A stretch of 17,026 nt of DNA from Christensenella sp. UBA767 (GTDB lineage: Bacteria > Bacillota > Clostridia > Christensenellales > CAG-917): positions 1 to 17,026 of the forward strand of contig DBJV01000082.1 of the NCBI GenBank assembly GCA_002297185.1. The letters run 5' to 3'. The notes beneath the pieces were generated by a model, which saw only the letters and a program-made list of their open reading frames with translations, searched no databases and was not told the origin of the DNA. Positions 1 to 7,530 of this stretch are shown here, piece after piece. The position numbers and the translations under genes were made by a program. Position 1 is the stretch's first letter, and every line of letters starts with the position of its first letter.

Positions 1-173
1 AATGTCTCCCCCGCGAGCGACGGATACCTTTGTCGGGAAATGTCCCTAACCGAGTGGGGTGAGAAATGCCGGCGTGTCCGAAAAGAGGGGGTTATTGTAT
101 TTAAGGAGTTACGACGCACTCTATTGAAAATGTGCGGATGCGCGCTGCCAAAGTTAGGCGCTATTTGACACGT

Positions 174-1481
174 TTATACGAACGAGTGGTATATGGAATT
201 TATCGCTCTCTCATAGTCATAAGTATCCACACCCACGATAATATTAAGTTCCGAAGAACCTTGGTCTATCATGCGGACGTTGATATTGTCGGCGGCGAGA
301 GCGGCGAAAAGCGTGGCTGCCGTGCCTTGACGGGACGCCATGTTGTGTCCGACGGTTGCGATGAGGGAAAGTCCGCTGTGTATCTCGATATTGTCTGCGT
401 TGAGCGATTCTTGAAGGCGAGCAAGCACCTTTTGCATTTTGCCCGAAATGTACTCGTCTCGTATGACGATTGAAAGAGTGTCTATGCCCGACGGCATATG
501 CTCGAAAGATATTTCCTCAAATTCGAGAACGGAAAGCGCCTTGCGCCCGAAACCTATCTCGGCGTTCATCATATCCTTTTCGATATTGATAATCGTAAAA
601 CCTTTTTTGCCTGCGATGCCCGTAATGACTTTTTGCTCTCGTGGCAAATCCTTTTCGGCAACGATCATAGTGCCTTTGTAAGTCGGATTGAACGTATTTT
701 TGATGTTTATCGGGATTCCCACACTTCTGACGGGAAAAATAGATTCGGGATGCAAGACTTCTGCGCCCATATACGCAAGTTCGCGAAGTTCCCTATAACT
801 TAAATAATCGATAATGGCAGGATCTTTGACGATACGCGGATCGGCGGTCAAAAACCCATCGACATCCGTCCAATTTTCATAAATATCCGCGCCGACTGCC
901 CTTGCGACGAGCGCACCCGTAATATCCGAGCCTCCGCGCGAAAAGGTGACTATTTCGCCGTCGCGATTTGAGCCGTAAAAGCCGGGAATAACCGCATATT
1001 GCACGTTTTCAAGCCGTTGCTTGATAAGATCGAGCGTATAGTGCATCTGCAGTTTGCCGTCGGCATTGAATTTGATTATGCTATCGGTATCGACAAACTC
1101 AAAACCGAGTTTTGCGGCAAGCAACCTTGCGCACAAATACTCCCCTCTCGACGCGCAGTAATCTCTTGACGCACCGCCTTCGATTTTATCCTTGATTTCA
1201 TCGAGTACGTCGGTCAAATTTATATCGACGTCGAGCGATTTTGCTATATCGAGAAATCGATTTTTCACGACTTCGAAGGATATATCGCAATTGCCTTTTT
1301 CTCTTTTTTCGTTGAAACACGCATACAACGCGTCGGTGATTTTGACGTCGTTTTTATCCCGTTTCCCGGGTGCAGAAACGACGATATATCGCCTTTGATC
1401 GTCACTTCTCACAACGTTCATAACGCGCGATATCGTACCGCCGTTTGCCATTGACGTTCCGCCGAATTTACATACTTTCAT
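174..1481 (-). CDS. lysC: Aspartate kinase
   Basis: Cytoplasmic kinase that phosphorylates L-aspartate with ATP, the first step towards lysine/diaminopimelate, threonine and methionine. The 435-residue protein opens with the nucleotide-binding motif KFGGTS (residues 5-10) and has the kinase motifs RGGSD (182-186), TDVDG (205-209) and TADPR (212-216). About residues 285-435 form the paired ACT regulatory region, including GHNMASRQGTAATLFAAL, so feedback control by an end-product amino acid is expected; which one cannot be read here. Length is normal for a single-chain aspartokinase. The ATG at 1481 is preceded by GGAG at a suitable distance. It is the last gene of the holA-to-lysC run, 45 nt after the DUF1015 gene. 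No lysine riboswitch precedes it, and I see no terminator behind it. Confidence 0.95.
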   Translation of the reverse strand: MKVCKFGGTSMANGGTISRVMNVVRSDDQRRYIVVSAPGKRDKNDVKITDALYACFNEKREKGNCDISFEVVKNRFLDIAKSLDVDINLTDVLDEIKDKIEGGASRDYCASRGEYLCARLLAAKLGFEFVDTDSIIKFNADGKLQMHYTLDLIKQRLENVQYAVIPGFYGSNRDGEIVTFSRGGSDITGALVARAVGADIYENWTDVDGFLTADPRIVKDPAIIDYLSYRELRELAYMGAEVLHPESIFPVRSVGIPINIKNTFNPTYKGTMIVAEKDLPREQKVITGIAGKKGFTIINIEKDMMNAEIGFGRKALSVLEFEEISFEHMPSGIDTLSIVIRDEYISGKMQKVLARLQESLNADNIEIHSGLSLIATVGHNMASRQGTAATLFAALAADNINVRMIDQGSSELNIIVGVDTYDYERAINSIYHSFV

Positions 1482-1526
1482 AACGTTCTCCGTTACAGTA
1501 TATTCATTCGGCGATAAGGTATGCGA

Positions 1527-2747
1527 TTACTTTATTTTTTTAGCCTCGAAATAATATCTCTTCTCTTCCGCCTCGCCCATAGAGAACGCCTTTCTGCAAA
1601 GCGTGCCGTTTTGAAGGACGTAACCGAAAAGTTCCTCTTTCTTAATCTTGGGCATCTCTATTGCAACGCCTGCGTTTTCAGCCGCAACCGCGCGCAAGTG
1701 TTCTATGCCGTGGATATAGTCAACCGAGCATTCTTTATGCCCCGACAGATAATCGTCTATTGCGGTTTGGATATCCTTGATTGCCTTTGCGCTGTTATCC
1801 TCGGCGTGTATGTCGAAATCGCCTGCGCTACCGAACGCCTTGACTACCGTTGCGCCGTTCAATCTCGATTGCATAAACGCTTTGAAGTCCTCGCCTGCGC
1901 CGAACACAAAGCGATGAATAGGTTCGAAAACTATGCCGTCGTCGTGAAGGTTCTCAACCTCGCAAAGTGCAAATCTGGCAGGATGAACTGCCTTTTGTGC
2001 ATCGGTTAACCCCTCTTTCGTGCGATTCCAATGCGCTTGCGCCGTTGCAAGAGAGTGGTTGCCGTCGCCAACCGCAAAGATAAAATCGTTGCTGCCCGTG
2101 CCATACAAATTTTGCACGGATTGCACGTAATCATCAAAAATGTCAATGACTTTTTGAGCATCGACACGGTAGCCGACGAGATGTCCGCCGCCCATATTCA
2201 AATCGAAGTCGTAAATCTTTTCGTCCTCGTCGCGCTCTTGCCAAAGTCTCTCGATAACGCTCTTTTTTCTATCGTCGATAAGGAGCATTATATGCGGCAA
2301 TTCCACGGACGCGTTTTCTCTTATTTTTAGGCGCGGAGGAATGCGGTCAAGCACAACTCCTTCCGTTGATCTGATCATTGCGTGCGACGGATGCGTAAAG
2401 CAATAGTCCTCGAGGTCAACCGCAAGCACCACACCCAGACGAGAAACGCCGCTTGCCGTCGTCCTTTTCACGAGGACGAAACTGTCTTTGAGAGTCTTGA
2501 AAACGCCCTCGTCTATGTACTCTTGCATTGTGCGATTTATCTTGTCTATACGCTCTTGCTTGTCGTCGTCCTCGAGATACACTTCGGGAAATACGAGTTT
2601 GAGCGTACTCGGAGCGTCGCCCACGTAGTTTTCAAGGTCTTGCCAATACTTGCGCTCGGAGGTGAATTGGTCGCAAGCCACCACCGACCATTTGGAGAAA
2701 TCGCAATTTGCAGGGACTAAAATATCCGTCGTTCTTATAGTTTTCAT
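1527..2747 (-). CDS. DUF1015 family protein
   Basis: A 406-residue soluble protein recognised as DUF1015 from its N-terminal layout (DILVPANCDFSKWSVVACDQ at 8-27), RSTEGVVLDRIPPR (126-139) and the signature DGNHSLATA (228-236). There is no signal peptide or membrane segment. From memory, DUF1015 genes often lie next to phosphoglycerate dehydrogenase/serine genes in Clostridia, and a thermophile member has been reported as an ATP-dependent free-serine kinase; neither point can be shown from this window. The ATG overlaps the cdaA stop as ATGA (2744-2747), which suggests translational coupling, and aspartate kinase follows. An amino acid metabolic role fits lysC next door, but the exact reaction is left open. 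Confidence 0.85.
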   Translation of the reverse strand: MKTIRTTDILVPANCDFSKWSVVACDQFTSERKYWQDLENYVGDAPSTLKLVFPEVYLEDDDKQERIDKINRTMQEYIDEGVFKTLKDSFVLVKRTTASGVSRLGVVLAVDLEDYCFTHPSHAMIRSTEGVVLDRIPPRLKIRENASVELPHIMLLIDDRKKSVIERLWQERDEDEKIYDFDLNMGGGHLVGYRVDAQKVIDIFDDYVQSVQNLYGTGSNDFIFAVGDGNHSLATAQAHWNRTKEGLTDAQKAVHPARFALCEVENLHDDGIVFEPIHRFVFGAGEDFKAFMQSRLNGATVVKAFGSAGDFDIHAEDNSAKAIKDIQTAIDDYLSGHKECSVDYIHGIEHLRAVAAENAGVAIEMPKIKKEELFGYVLQNGTLCRKAFSMGEAEEKRYYFEAKKIK

Positions 2748-3607
2748 TTGAACCTACCGTTTCTACGAATTTTGCCGATGCGGCGATTTGAGTGAGCCTC
2801 GCGGAGTGCGATAGCCGTGGGAGAAATGCCGTATGCCTCTTCAATTTCGTCTTTGAGTTTGTCCATAGTCATATAGCGCTTGATTTCGCCGTGTTTGACG
2901 ACGGAGATGATGCCCGTCTCTTCGCTTACGACGATTGAAAGCACGTCGGTATCTTCCGTGATGCCGATTGCCGCGCGGTGACGAGTACCCATCTCTTTAT
3001 TGACGTTGCGTTGCGTGAGCGTAAGGAAACAACCTGCCGCAATAATCTTATTGCCTCGCACTATAACCGCGCCGTCGTGGAGCGGAGCTTTTGTGTTGAA
3101 TATACTCTCAAACAAAGGTGCGGACAGCGTTGCGTTGAGGCGCGTACCCGTATCCAAAATATTGTCGTGGATATCCCCTGCCGTATCGATGATGATGATT
3201 GCGCCGACGTCGTTCTTTGCCATATCTTGGCACGCCGTCAAAATCTCCGCCGTTGCGTCTCTAAGTTCGTCGTCGCTGTTGTGAGTCTCAAAGCCTTTTG
3301 CCGTGGAAACCTTTTGGAAGAGGTTTTTCAAGTCGTTTTGATAAACCACGCAAGCGGCAACGATATCGAAAATCACGACAAAGTGCATCACGTATTTTGC
3401 GATAGCGAGCTTTCCACCCAACAATTCGGACAGCACGTTGACGAGTACGTCAAGCACCGCGCCGAGAATGAGCAGGAAAAATACCTTCATATTGCGCTTG
3501 TAGATGAAAAAGCCGAGCATAACCGCAAATACGGTTATGAGTACCACCATATCGATGATGAAGTACAAATCGATTCCTTGTGAGTATTGAGCGAAATTAA
3601 ACGTCAT
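2744..3607 (-). CDS. cdaA: Diadenylate cyclase CdaA (DAC domain)
   Basis: Membrane-bound enzyme that condenses two ATP into cyclic di-AMP, the second messenger for potassium/osmolyte and cell-wall homeostasis. The 287-residue chain has three N-terminal hydrophobic segments (about 13-36, 40-60 and 70-89), then a DisA_N/DAC domain from about 100 to 265. Both catalytic signatures are intact: DGA at 178-180 (within APLHDGAVIV) and GTRHR at 207-211. Length and architecture match CdaA/DacA rather than DisA or CdaS. The ATG at 3607 has GAGGG about 5 nt upstream. In Bacillus-type operons cdaA is followed by its regulator cdaR (YbbR) and glmM. Neither is present here: an unrelated membrane protein precedes it and a DUF1015 gene overlaps its stop by 4 nt. 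Confidence 0.95.
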   Translation of the reverse strand: MTFNFAQYSQGIDLYFIIDMVVLITVFAVMLGFFIYKRNMKVFFLLILGAVLDVLVNVLSELLGGKLAIAKYVMHFVVIFDIVAACVVYQNDLKNLFQKVSTAKGFETHNSDDELRDATAEILTACQDMAKNDVGAIIIIDTAGDIHDNILDTGTRLNATLSAPLFESIFNTKAPLHDGAVIVRGNKIIAAGCFLTLTQRNVNKEMGTRHRAAIGITEDTDVLSIVVSEETGIISVVKHGEIKRYMTMDKLKDEIEEAYGISPTAIALREAHSNRRIGKIRRNGRFK

Positions 3608-3649
3608 ATATCCCTCTTTTACGGGCGTTTTGCCCTATTTTCTTTGGTA

Positions 3650-4543
3650 TTAAATATCGAATTCGTCAAAGACGTGATCGTCGTCGTCTTTTTTCTTGTT
3701 CGTATGGCTGTTTTCAAAATCCTCGAAAGTGGATTCCACGTCGTCGCGACGAGTATAAGGCGCACCGCCTCTCGCCCCGGGATGCTTTGAAAAGAACTCC
3801 TCTCTCGTGTCCTCGTCCTGATACTCCGCAGCGTTCTTTTTCATAAGCGACGCAAGCACGATATCCGCAACGAGATACGCAAGGTAAATGACGATTGCGG
3901 CTATGCTGGAATACACTTGAATGCTTGAAGTGAGCGCGTCCACGGAATATCCGAGTTCGTGCAAATATTCAATCAACGCTTGCGAATACTCGCCGTTCGA
4001 GCCGAGCGACACGATTGTGAAATTGTTTCCGAACACGCTAAGCCCAAGCACTACGAAGAATATCACGGACAACACGGTGAAACTGTTGCGCTTTTCCACG
4101 ACGTTGAACTTGTAATACTTCGCCATAAGGAAGTACATAAGCATCATCGCGCCCGGCAAAAGCAATACGTCAAGCACGGTCGCCGTCACGATGTGCATCT
4201 CGACTGACAAAATGGAGAATGCGTCGATAAATCCTGCCACCGCTCTTTCGCCTGCAACGAACGTCATAACGATGTAGCAAAAGTCGTTGCGAGAAACGTA
4301 GTTGGAGTGCCTTCTTGCCATGATGTAATACACCACGAGCGCACACACGAAAGTTATGAGCGCAGGCACGATTCCGTAACTGAAAATCATAATAAATACG
4401 TCCGCAATAACCTGCGTTCTGGACGCCTCGCCGATAAGCGCGTTGACGTCCTCGTAAATGCCATATACGTTTCTAATATACGTGGCAAAAATCAGCCCGA
4501 GCCAAATCCATACGTAATATTTTCTATCGATTTTGTTTTGCAT
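3650..4543 (-). CDS. Polytopic membrane protein of unknown function
   Basis: Not recognised. The 297-residue protein has about five or six hydrophobic segments (roughly 10-27, 46-74, 88-110, 117-140, 153-176 and 208-234), followed by a long hydrophilic tail. The tail (about 235-297) is rich in Asp, Glu and Lys, contains HPGARGGAP, and ends in an acidic run closing with VFDEFDI. Such a charged cytosolic tail could be a docking element, which is inference only. The ATG at 4543 has an AGGTG ribosome site that overlaps the stop codon of holA, and the gap between the two genes is 7 nt. It directly precedes cdaA by 42 nt, so it may act with the c-di-AMP synthase at the membrane, but no motif demonstrates this. 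Confidence 0.85.
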   Translation of the reverse strand: MQNKIDRKYYVWIWLGLIFATYIRNVYGIYEDVNALIGEASRTQVIADVFIMIFSYGIVPALITFVCALVVYYIMARRHSNYVSRNDFCYIVMTFVAGERAVAGFIDAFSILSVEMHIVTATVLDVLLLPGAMMLMYFLMAKYYKFNVVEKRNSFTVLSVIFFVVLGLSVFGNNFTIVSLGSNGEYSQALIEYLHELGYSVDALTSSIQVYSSIAAIVIYLAYLVADIVLASLMKKNAAEYQDEDTREEFFSKHPGARGGAPYTRRDDVESTFEDFENSHTNKKKDDDDHVFDEFDI

Positions 4544-4550
4544 AAGTCAC

Positions 4551-5558
4551 CTAAATATTGAGCAATTGAAGTATTGCCTCGTGAATTGCGCTCACGTCCG
4601 AGCGTTTGCCGCTAAGCACGTCGTATTGCAGCGAGTGCAGATAGTCAACGCACTTTTTGAGGCGCATTTGCGAGTAGTTGGAAGATACCTTGCGCAAGAA
4701 ATACACCGCGCCGCTCTTCATACCGAGCAGTTTAGCAACTTCCTCGTTTGGCAAATTCTTATTGAGTTCGGCGTGCAACATATTGCGATACTTGTCGTAA
4801 AGCCTGTTGATAATCGTAACGCCTCTGATACCGTTTTTGAAGAACACGTCAAGAGCCTCCAACGCCTTGTCCGCATTCTTTTCGCTGACCGCGTTTGCAA
4901 GTTCGTATATCTGAAAATCGATATCCGCGCTCACCATATCCTCAACGTCGCGCTTGGTTATAGTCTCGTCGCAGTAGGCTTTGAGCTTGACCATTTCGGT
5001 TGCGATACGCGACATATTGCCCTGCGTGCGAGTGATAAGTTCCGTCTCCGCATCCTTGTTTATTTTGCGAGAGGGTGCGTAAGAGGCAATCTCCTCTATC
5101 TCTTTTGCAAGGTCGCCATCGTCGAGGCGGGAGCAATCCACAATCTGCGCTTTCTTGTTTTTGAGCGATTTTGCCACTTCGTCGTCGCACTCCACCACAA
5201 GCACGGACGTCTCCGACGGAGCCGCAAGATATTTTTCGTATGCGTCTTTGCTCGCATTGGATACCGCGCTATCAAGCGTCAGCACTACGATTTTGCGCTC
5301 GTCGAACATAGGGAAAGTATAAAGTGCGTCTATTGCCGAAAACATACCGTCGTCTCCCGATGCCGTGGAAAGATTGAAGTCGGCATATTCGGGATCTACG
5401 AGATTTTTGAGAGCCTTTATTGCGGCGGATTTGAGATAATCGTCGTCGCCGCACACCACGTATGCGCACGCAAGATTTTCTCTCCCCTGCAAAGCCTCTT
5501 TTATATGTTGTTTGAATTCACCGTATTTCATTGCACGCACTCGCGCCCGTAAGCGCAT
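4551..5558 (-). CDS. holA: DNA polymerase III subunit delta
   Basis: Clamp-loader delta subunit, which opens the beta sliding clamp in the replisome. The chain matches the HolA layout: MKYGEF start, AYVVCGDDDYLKSAAIKAL (a Y-x-x-x-G-x-x-x-Y-L pattern), MFDERKIVVL, a middle AAA-type region with SRKINKDAETELITRTQGNM, and the C-terminal helical collar ending AILQLLNI. It lacks a Walker A motif, as expected for delta. Two starts are possible. ATG 5558 has AGGA four bases upstream and a perfect TATAAT nearby. ATG 5531 (MKYGEF, 326 aa) fits the family N-terminus better but has a poor ribosome site. It is first in the run leading to cdaA and lysC. Total length is close to the usual 330-345 residues. 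Confidence 0.92.
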   Translation of the reverse strand: MRLRARVRAMKYGEFKQHIKEALQGRENLACAYVVCGDDDYLKSAAIKALKNLVDPEYADFNLSTASGDDGMFSAIDALYTFPMFDERKIVVLTLDSAVSNASKDAYEKYLAAPSETSVLVVECDDEVAKSLKNKKAQIVDCSRLDDGDLAKEIEEIASYAPSRKINKDAETELITRTQGNMSRIATEMVKLKAYCDETITKRDVEDMVSADIDFQIYELANAVSEKNADKALEALDVFFKNGIRGVTIINRLYDKYRNMLHAELNKNLPNEEVAKLLGMKSGAVYFLRKVSSNYSQMRLKKCVDYLHSLQYDVLSGKRSDVSAIHEAILQLLNI

Positions 5559-5578
5559 AATATCCTATGATAAGTTAC

Positions 5579-5584
5579 ATTATA
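5579..5584 (-). promoter_or_regulatory. Predicted -10 element for the holA-cdaA-lysC run
   Basis: A perfect TATAAT on the minus strand lies 20 nt upstream of the holA ATG at 5558. A start site about 7 nt downstream would leave a leader of roughly 14 nt, just enough for the AGGA ribosome site. No good -35 hexamer is visible at 16-18 bp, so the promoter may need an activator or be weak. Confidence 0.5.
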
Positions 5585-5627
5585 TGATAACATTAAACCT
5601 TTGCTTTGTAAAGAGACAAACGGTAAC

Positions 5628-5664
5628 AAAAAAACGCAGCCCGTTTATTGTCTGCGCTTTTTAT
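5628..5664 (-). terminator. Rho-independent terminator of the amino acid ABC operon
   Basis: On the minus strand AAAAGCGCAG pairs with CTGCGTTTTT (10 bp including one G-U pair) around a 12-nt loop, and a run of T follows. It lies about 40 nt beyond the stop of the ATPase gene and before the holA promoter, so it separates the two operons. The A-rich flank would let it act weakly on the plus strand too. Confidence 0.8.
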
Positions 5665-5700
5665 TTCAATTGATTACAACTAATTCTAAAAACCTTTACT

Positions 5701-6768
5701 TTACAAAACTTTTTTCAAAAACTCTTTGAGCCTGTCGCACTTGGGGTTCGTAAAGAACTCTTCGGGCGGTGCTTCTTCCAAAATCTTGCCTTGCGCCATA
5801 AACAATATTCTCGTACCCACCTCTCTTGCAAACGCCATCTCGTGAGTTACGATAACCATCGTCATCCCCTCGTCCGCAACTTGCTTGATGAGGTCAAGCA
5901 CCTCGCCCACCATCTCGGGATCGAGCGCGCTCGTCGGCTCGTCAAAGAGCATAACTTTTGGGTTCATTGCAAGCGCGCGAGCAATCGCCACACGTTGCTT
6001 TTGTCCGCCGCTCAAAGTCGAGGGATAAACGTCCGCTTTGCTTTCAAGTCCTATGCGTTTAAGTAGTTCGTCCGCCTTCTCGTTTGCCTTTTGTACAATC
6101 TCTTTTTTGGAGTTGTATTCAAGCGGTTGAACGCTCTTTGCCTCTGCATGCACGGAGTGTGAAATTTTGCGCTCTACGTTCTCGATTTTCTCGGTAAGGT
6201 CAAGCTTTTGTTTTGTGAGTTTCGGATCGTAAGTGGCATAAGATTTTCCGCTTATCTCTTTTATGACTTTCGTCTCTTCCCACGCACAAACGATAGGTTT
6301 AAGCTGCTCTTTCAACTCTTCAAGTTGCTTTTGGAGCAAAACTATCTTTTTATCGACGTTTTCGTTGTGCTTTTGTCCGTACTTTTCAAACCACTTATTG
6401 TATATAGGCACAAAGGCATTTTTGCGCTTTGTCTTACGCATATTTTTTATGCCTATTTGCACGGGCGCAAGGGTTATGTTTTTCTTCACCGTCATGTTGT
6501 TGAACAGGTTGAATTGTTGGAAAACCATACCCATTTTTTCACGCTGTTCGTTGATATCCACTTTAAGATCCGCAAGGTCAACGCCATCAAACATAATCTT
6601 GCCCGCCGTGGGATCTTCAAGGCAGTTGAGACAACGCAAAAACGTGGATTTTCCGCCGCCGCTCGGGCCTACAATAACGACTCTCTCGCCCTCTTCTATC
6701 GTCTCGGTGATGTCGTCGAGGACAAGCAAATCGCCAAATTTCTTAGTCAAATTTATAGCACTCAACAT
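5701..6768 (-). CDS. Polar amino acid ABC transporter ATPase with a large internal insertion
   Basis: ATP-hydrolysing subunit of a PAAT-family amino acid importer, at the cytosolic face of the membrane. Motifs in order: Walker A GPSGGGKST (34-42), Q-loop FQQFNLF (83-89), signature LSGGQ (252-256), Walker B VMLFDEP (272-278), SALDPE (280-285) and switch His in THEMAFA (H309). The ends match GlnQ/ArtP-type ATPases closely. Those are about 240 residues long, while this one has 355. The extra stretch, about residues 108-221, lies between LAPVQI and KANEKADELLKRIGL, within the helical subdomain that faces the permease. It is rich in Lys and Glu with coiled-coil-like heptads (VLLQKQLEELKEQL). All catalytic motifs are intact, so the protein should be active. 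It begins 3 nt after the permease stop, with GAGG upstream. Confidence 0.93.
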   Translation of the reverse strand: MLSAINLTKKFGDLLVLDDITETIEEGERVVIVGPSGGGKSTFLRCLNCLEDPTAGKIMFDGVDLADLKVDINEQREKMGMVFQQFNLFNNMTVKKNITLAPVQIGIKNMRKTKRKNAFVPIYNKWFEKYGQKHNENVDKKIVLLQKQLEELKEQLKPIVCAWEETKVIKEISGKSYATYDPKLTKQKLDLTEKIENVERKISHSVHAEAKSVQPLEYNSKKEIVQKANEKADELLKRIGLESKADVYPSTLSGGQKQRVAIARALAMNPKVMLFDEPTSALDPEMVGEVLDLIKQVADEGMTMVIVTHEMAFAREVGTRILFMAQGKILEEAPPEEFFTNPKCDRLKEFLKKVL

Positions 6769-6771
6769 ATC

Positions 6772-7530
6772 TCACGCCTCCACGATATAGTCTTTTTTCT
6801 TTCCGCGCACTTTGATGCGCTTGTAATTGCGGTCGGTCTTTGCCATTTGTTTTTCTATGAGTTTGAGTATTCCGGTAAGTCCCATAACGATTACGAGATA
6901 CATAATCGCCGCAATAAGCAACGGGAAGAGATAATCGAACGTCCTCGATTGAATAAGTCCCGGCACTTTTCCGAGGTCGAGAATACCCACGTATCCGACG
7001 ATTGCCGTTTCTTTTACGAGCGTTATAAATTCGTTAAAAAGTGGCGGCATAACGTTACGCACCGCTTGCGGCGTAACCACTCTCAAAAGCGTTTGTCCCG
7101 TGGAAAGTCCAAGCGAACGCCCTGCCTCCATTTGTCCGTAGTCCACACTTTCAAAACCTGCTCTTACTATCTCGGCAACGTATGCGCCCGAGTTGAGACC
7201 AAAAGTAAGCGCGCCTATAAGCAAGCCGTTATCCGATGATGCAAGCACCACGAAATACATTATGAAAAGTTGCAAAACGACAGGCGTTCCGCGGATTATC
7301 ATTATGTACGTTTTTGCAATGAGCGAAAGCACTTTGAGTTTGCCCGTCTTTTTATTTACATAGACGATCATTGCCAAAGTAACGCCGATTGCCACACCTA
7401 TGAGTGTGGCAAAGAGTGCAATCAAAAGAGTGTTGCCCAGTCCTTTGAAATACAGTTTATATCTGTCGTCGTATATAAAAGCCTTATATAGACGCTCTTG
7501 AAAAGTCGCCGACAAAACGTTACCCATCAC
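6772..7530 (-). CDS. Polar amino acid ABC transporter permease
   Basis: Membrane channel subunit of the importer, HisMQ/GlnP type. The 252-residue chain has about five membrane segments, starting with the typical YFKGLGNTLLIALFATLIG (27-45). It has the conserved IIRGTP (78-83) and the EAA loop EAGRSLGLSTGQTLLRVVTP (135-154), which docks onto the ATPase. It is a little longer than usual, with a basic tail ending RNYKRIKVRGKKKDYIVEA. The frame opens with GTG (7530) immediately followed by ATG (7527); GGAG lies 8 nt before the GTG and 11 nt before the ATG. Both starts overlap the stop of the binding-protein gene (TGA at 7529-7527), so translation of the two is coupled. Only one permease gene is present, implying a homodimeric channel. 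Confidence 0.94.
   Translation of the reverse strand: MMGNVLSATFQERLYKAFIYDDRYKLYFKGLGNTLLIALFATLIGVAIGVTLAMIVYVNKKTGKLKVLSLIAKTYIMIIRGTPVVLQLFIMYFVVLASSDNGLLIGALTFGLNSGAYVAEIVRAGFESVDYGQMEAGRSLGLSTGQTLLRVVTPQAVRNVMPPLFNEFITLVKETAIVGYVGILDLGKVPGLIQSRTFDYLFPLLIAAIMYLVIVMGLTGILKLIEKQMAKTDRNYKRIKVRGKKKDYIVEA

Noticed and set aside
1482..1526. Lysine riboswitch or other leader in front of aspartate kinase
   Set aside because: Only 45 nt separate the two genes, with just a GGAG ribosome site; no riboswitch elements fit.
3608..3649. GGGC-GTTTT-GCCC hairpin between the membrane protein gene and cdaA
   Set aside because: A 4-bp stem without a T-run downstream on the minus strand is too weak to call a terminator.
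4533..5552. A 339-codon open frame on the plus strand
   Set aside because: It mirrors holA almost end to end. The translation is rich in His, Cys and Arg without any motif, typical of an antisense shadow.
6208..7239. A 343-codon open frame on the plus strand
   Set aside because: It is antisense to the ABC ATPase and permease, both securely identified, and it shows no domain or start signals.
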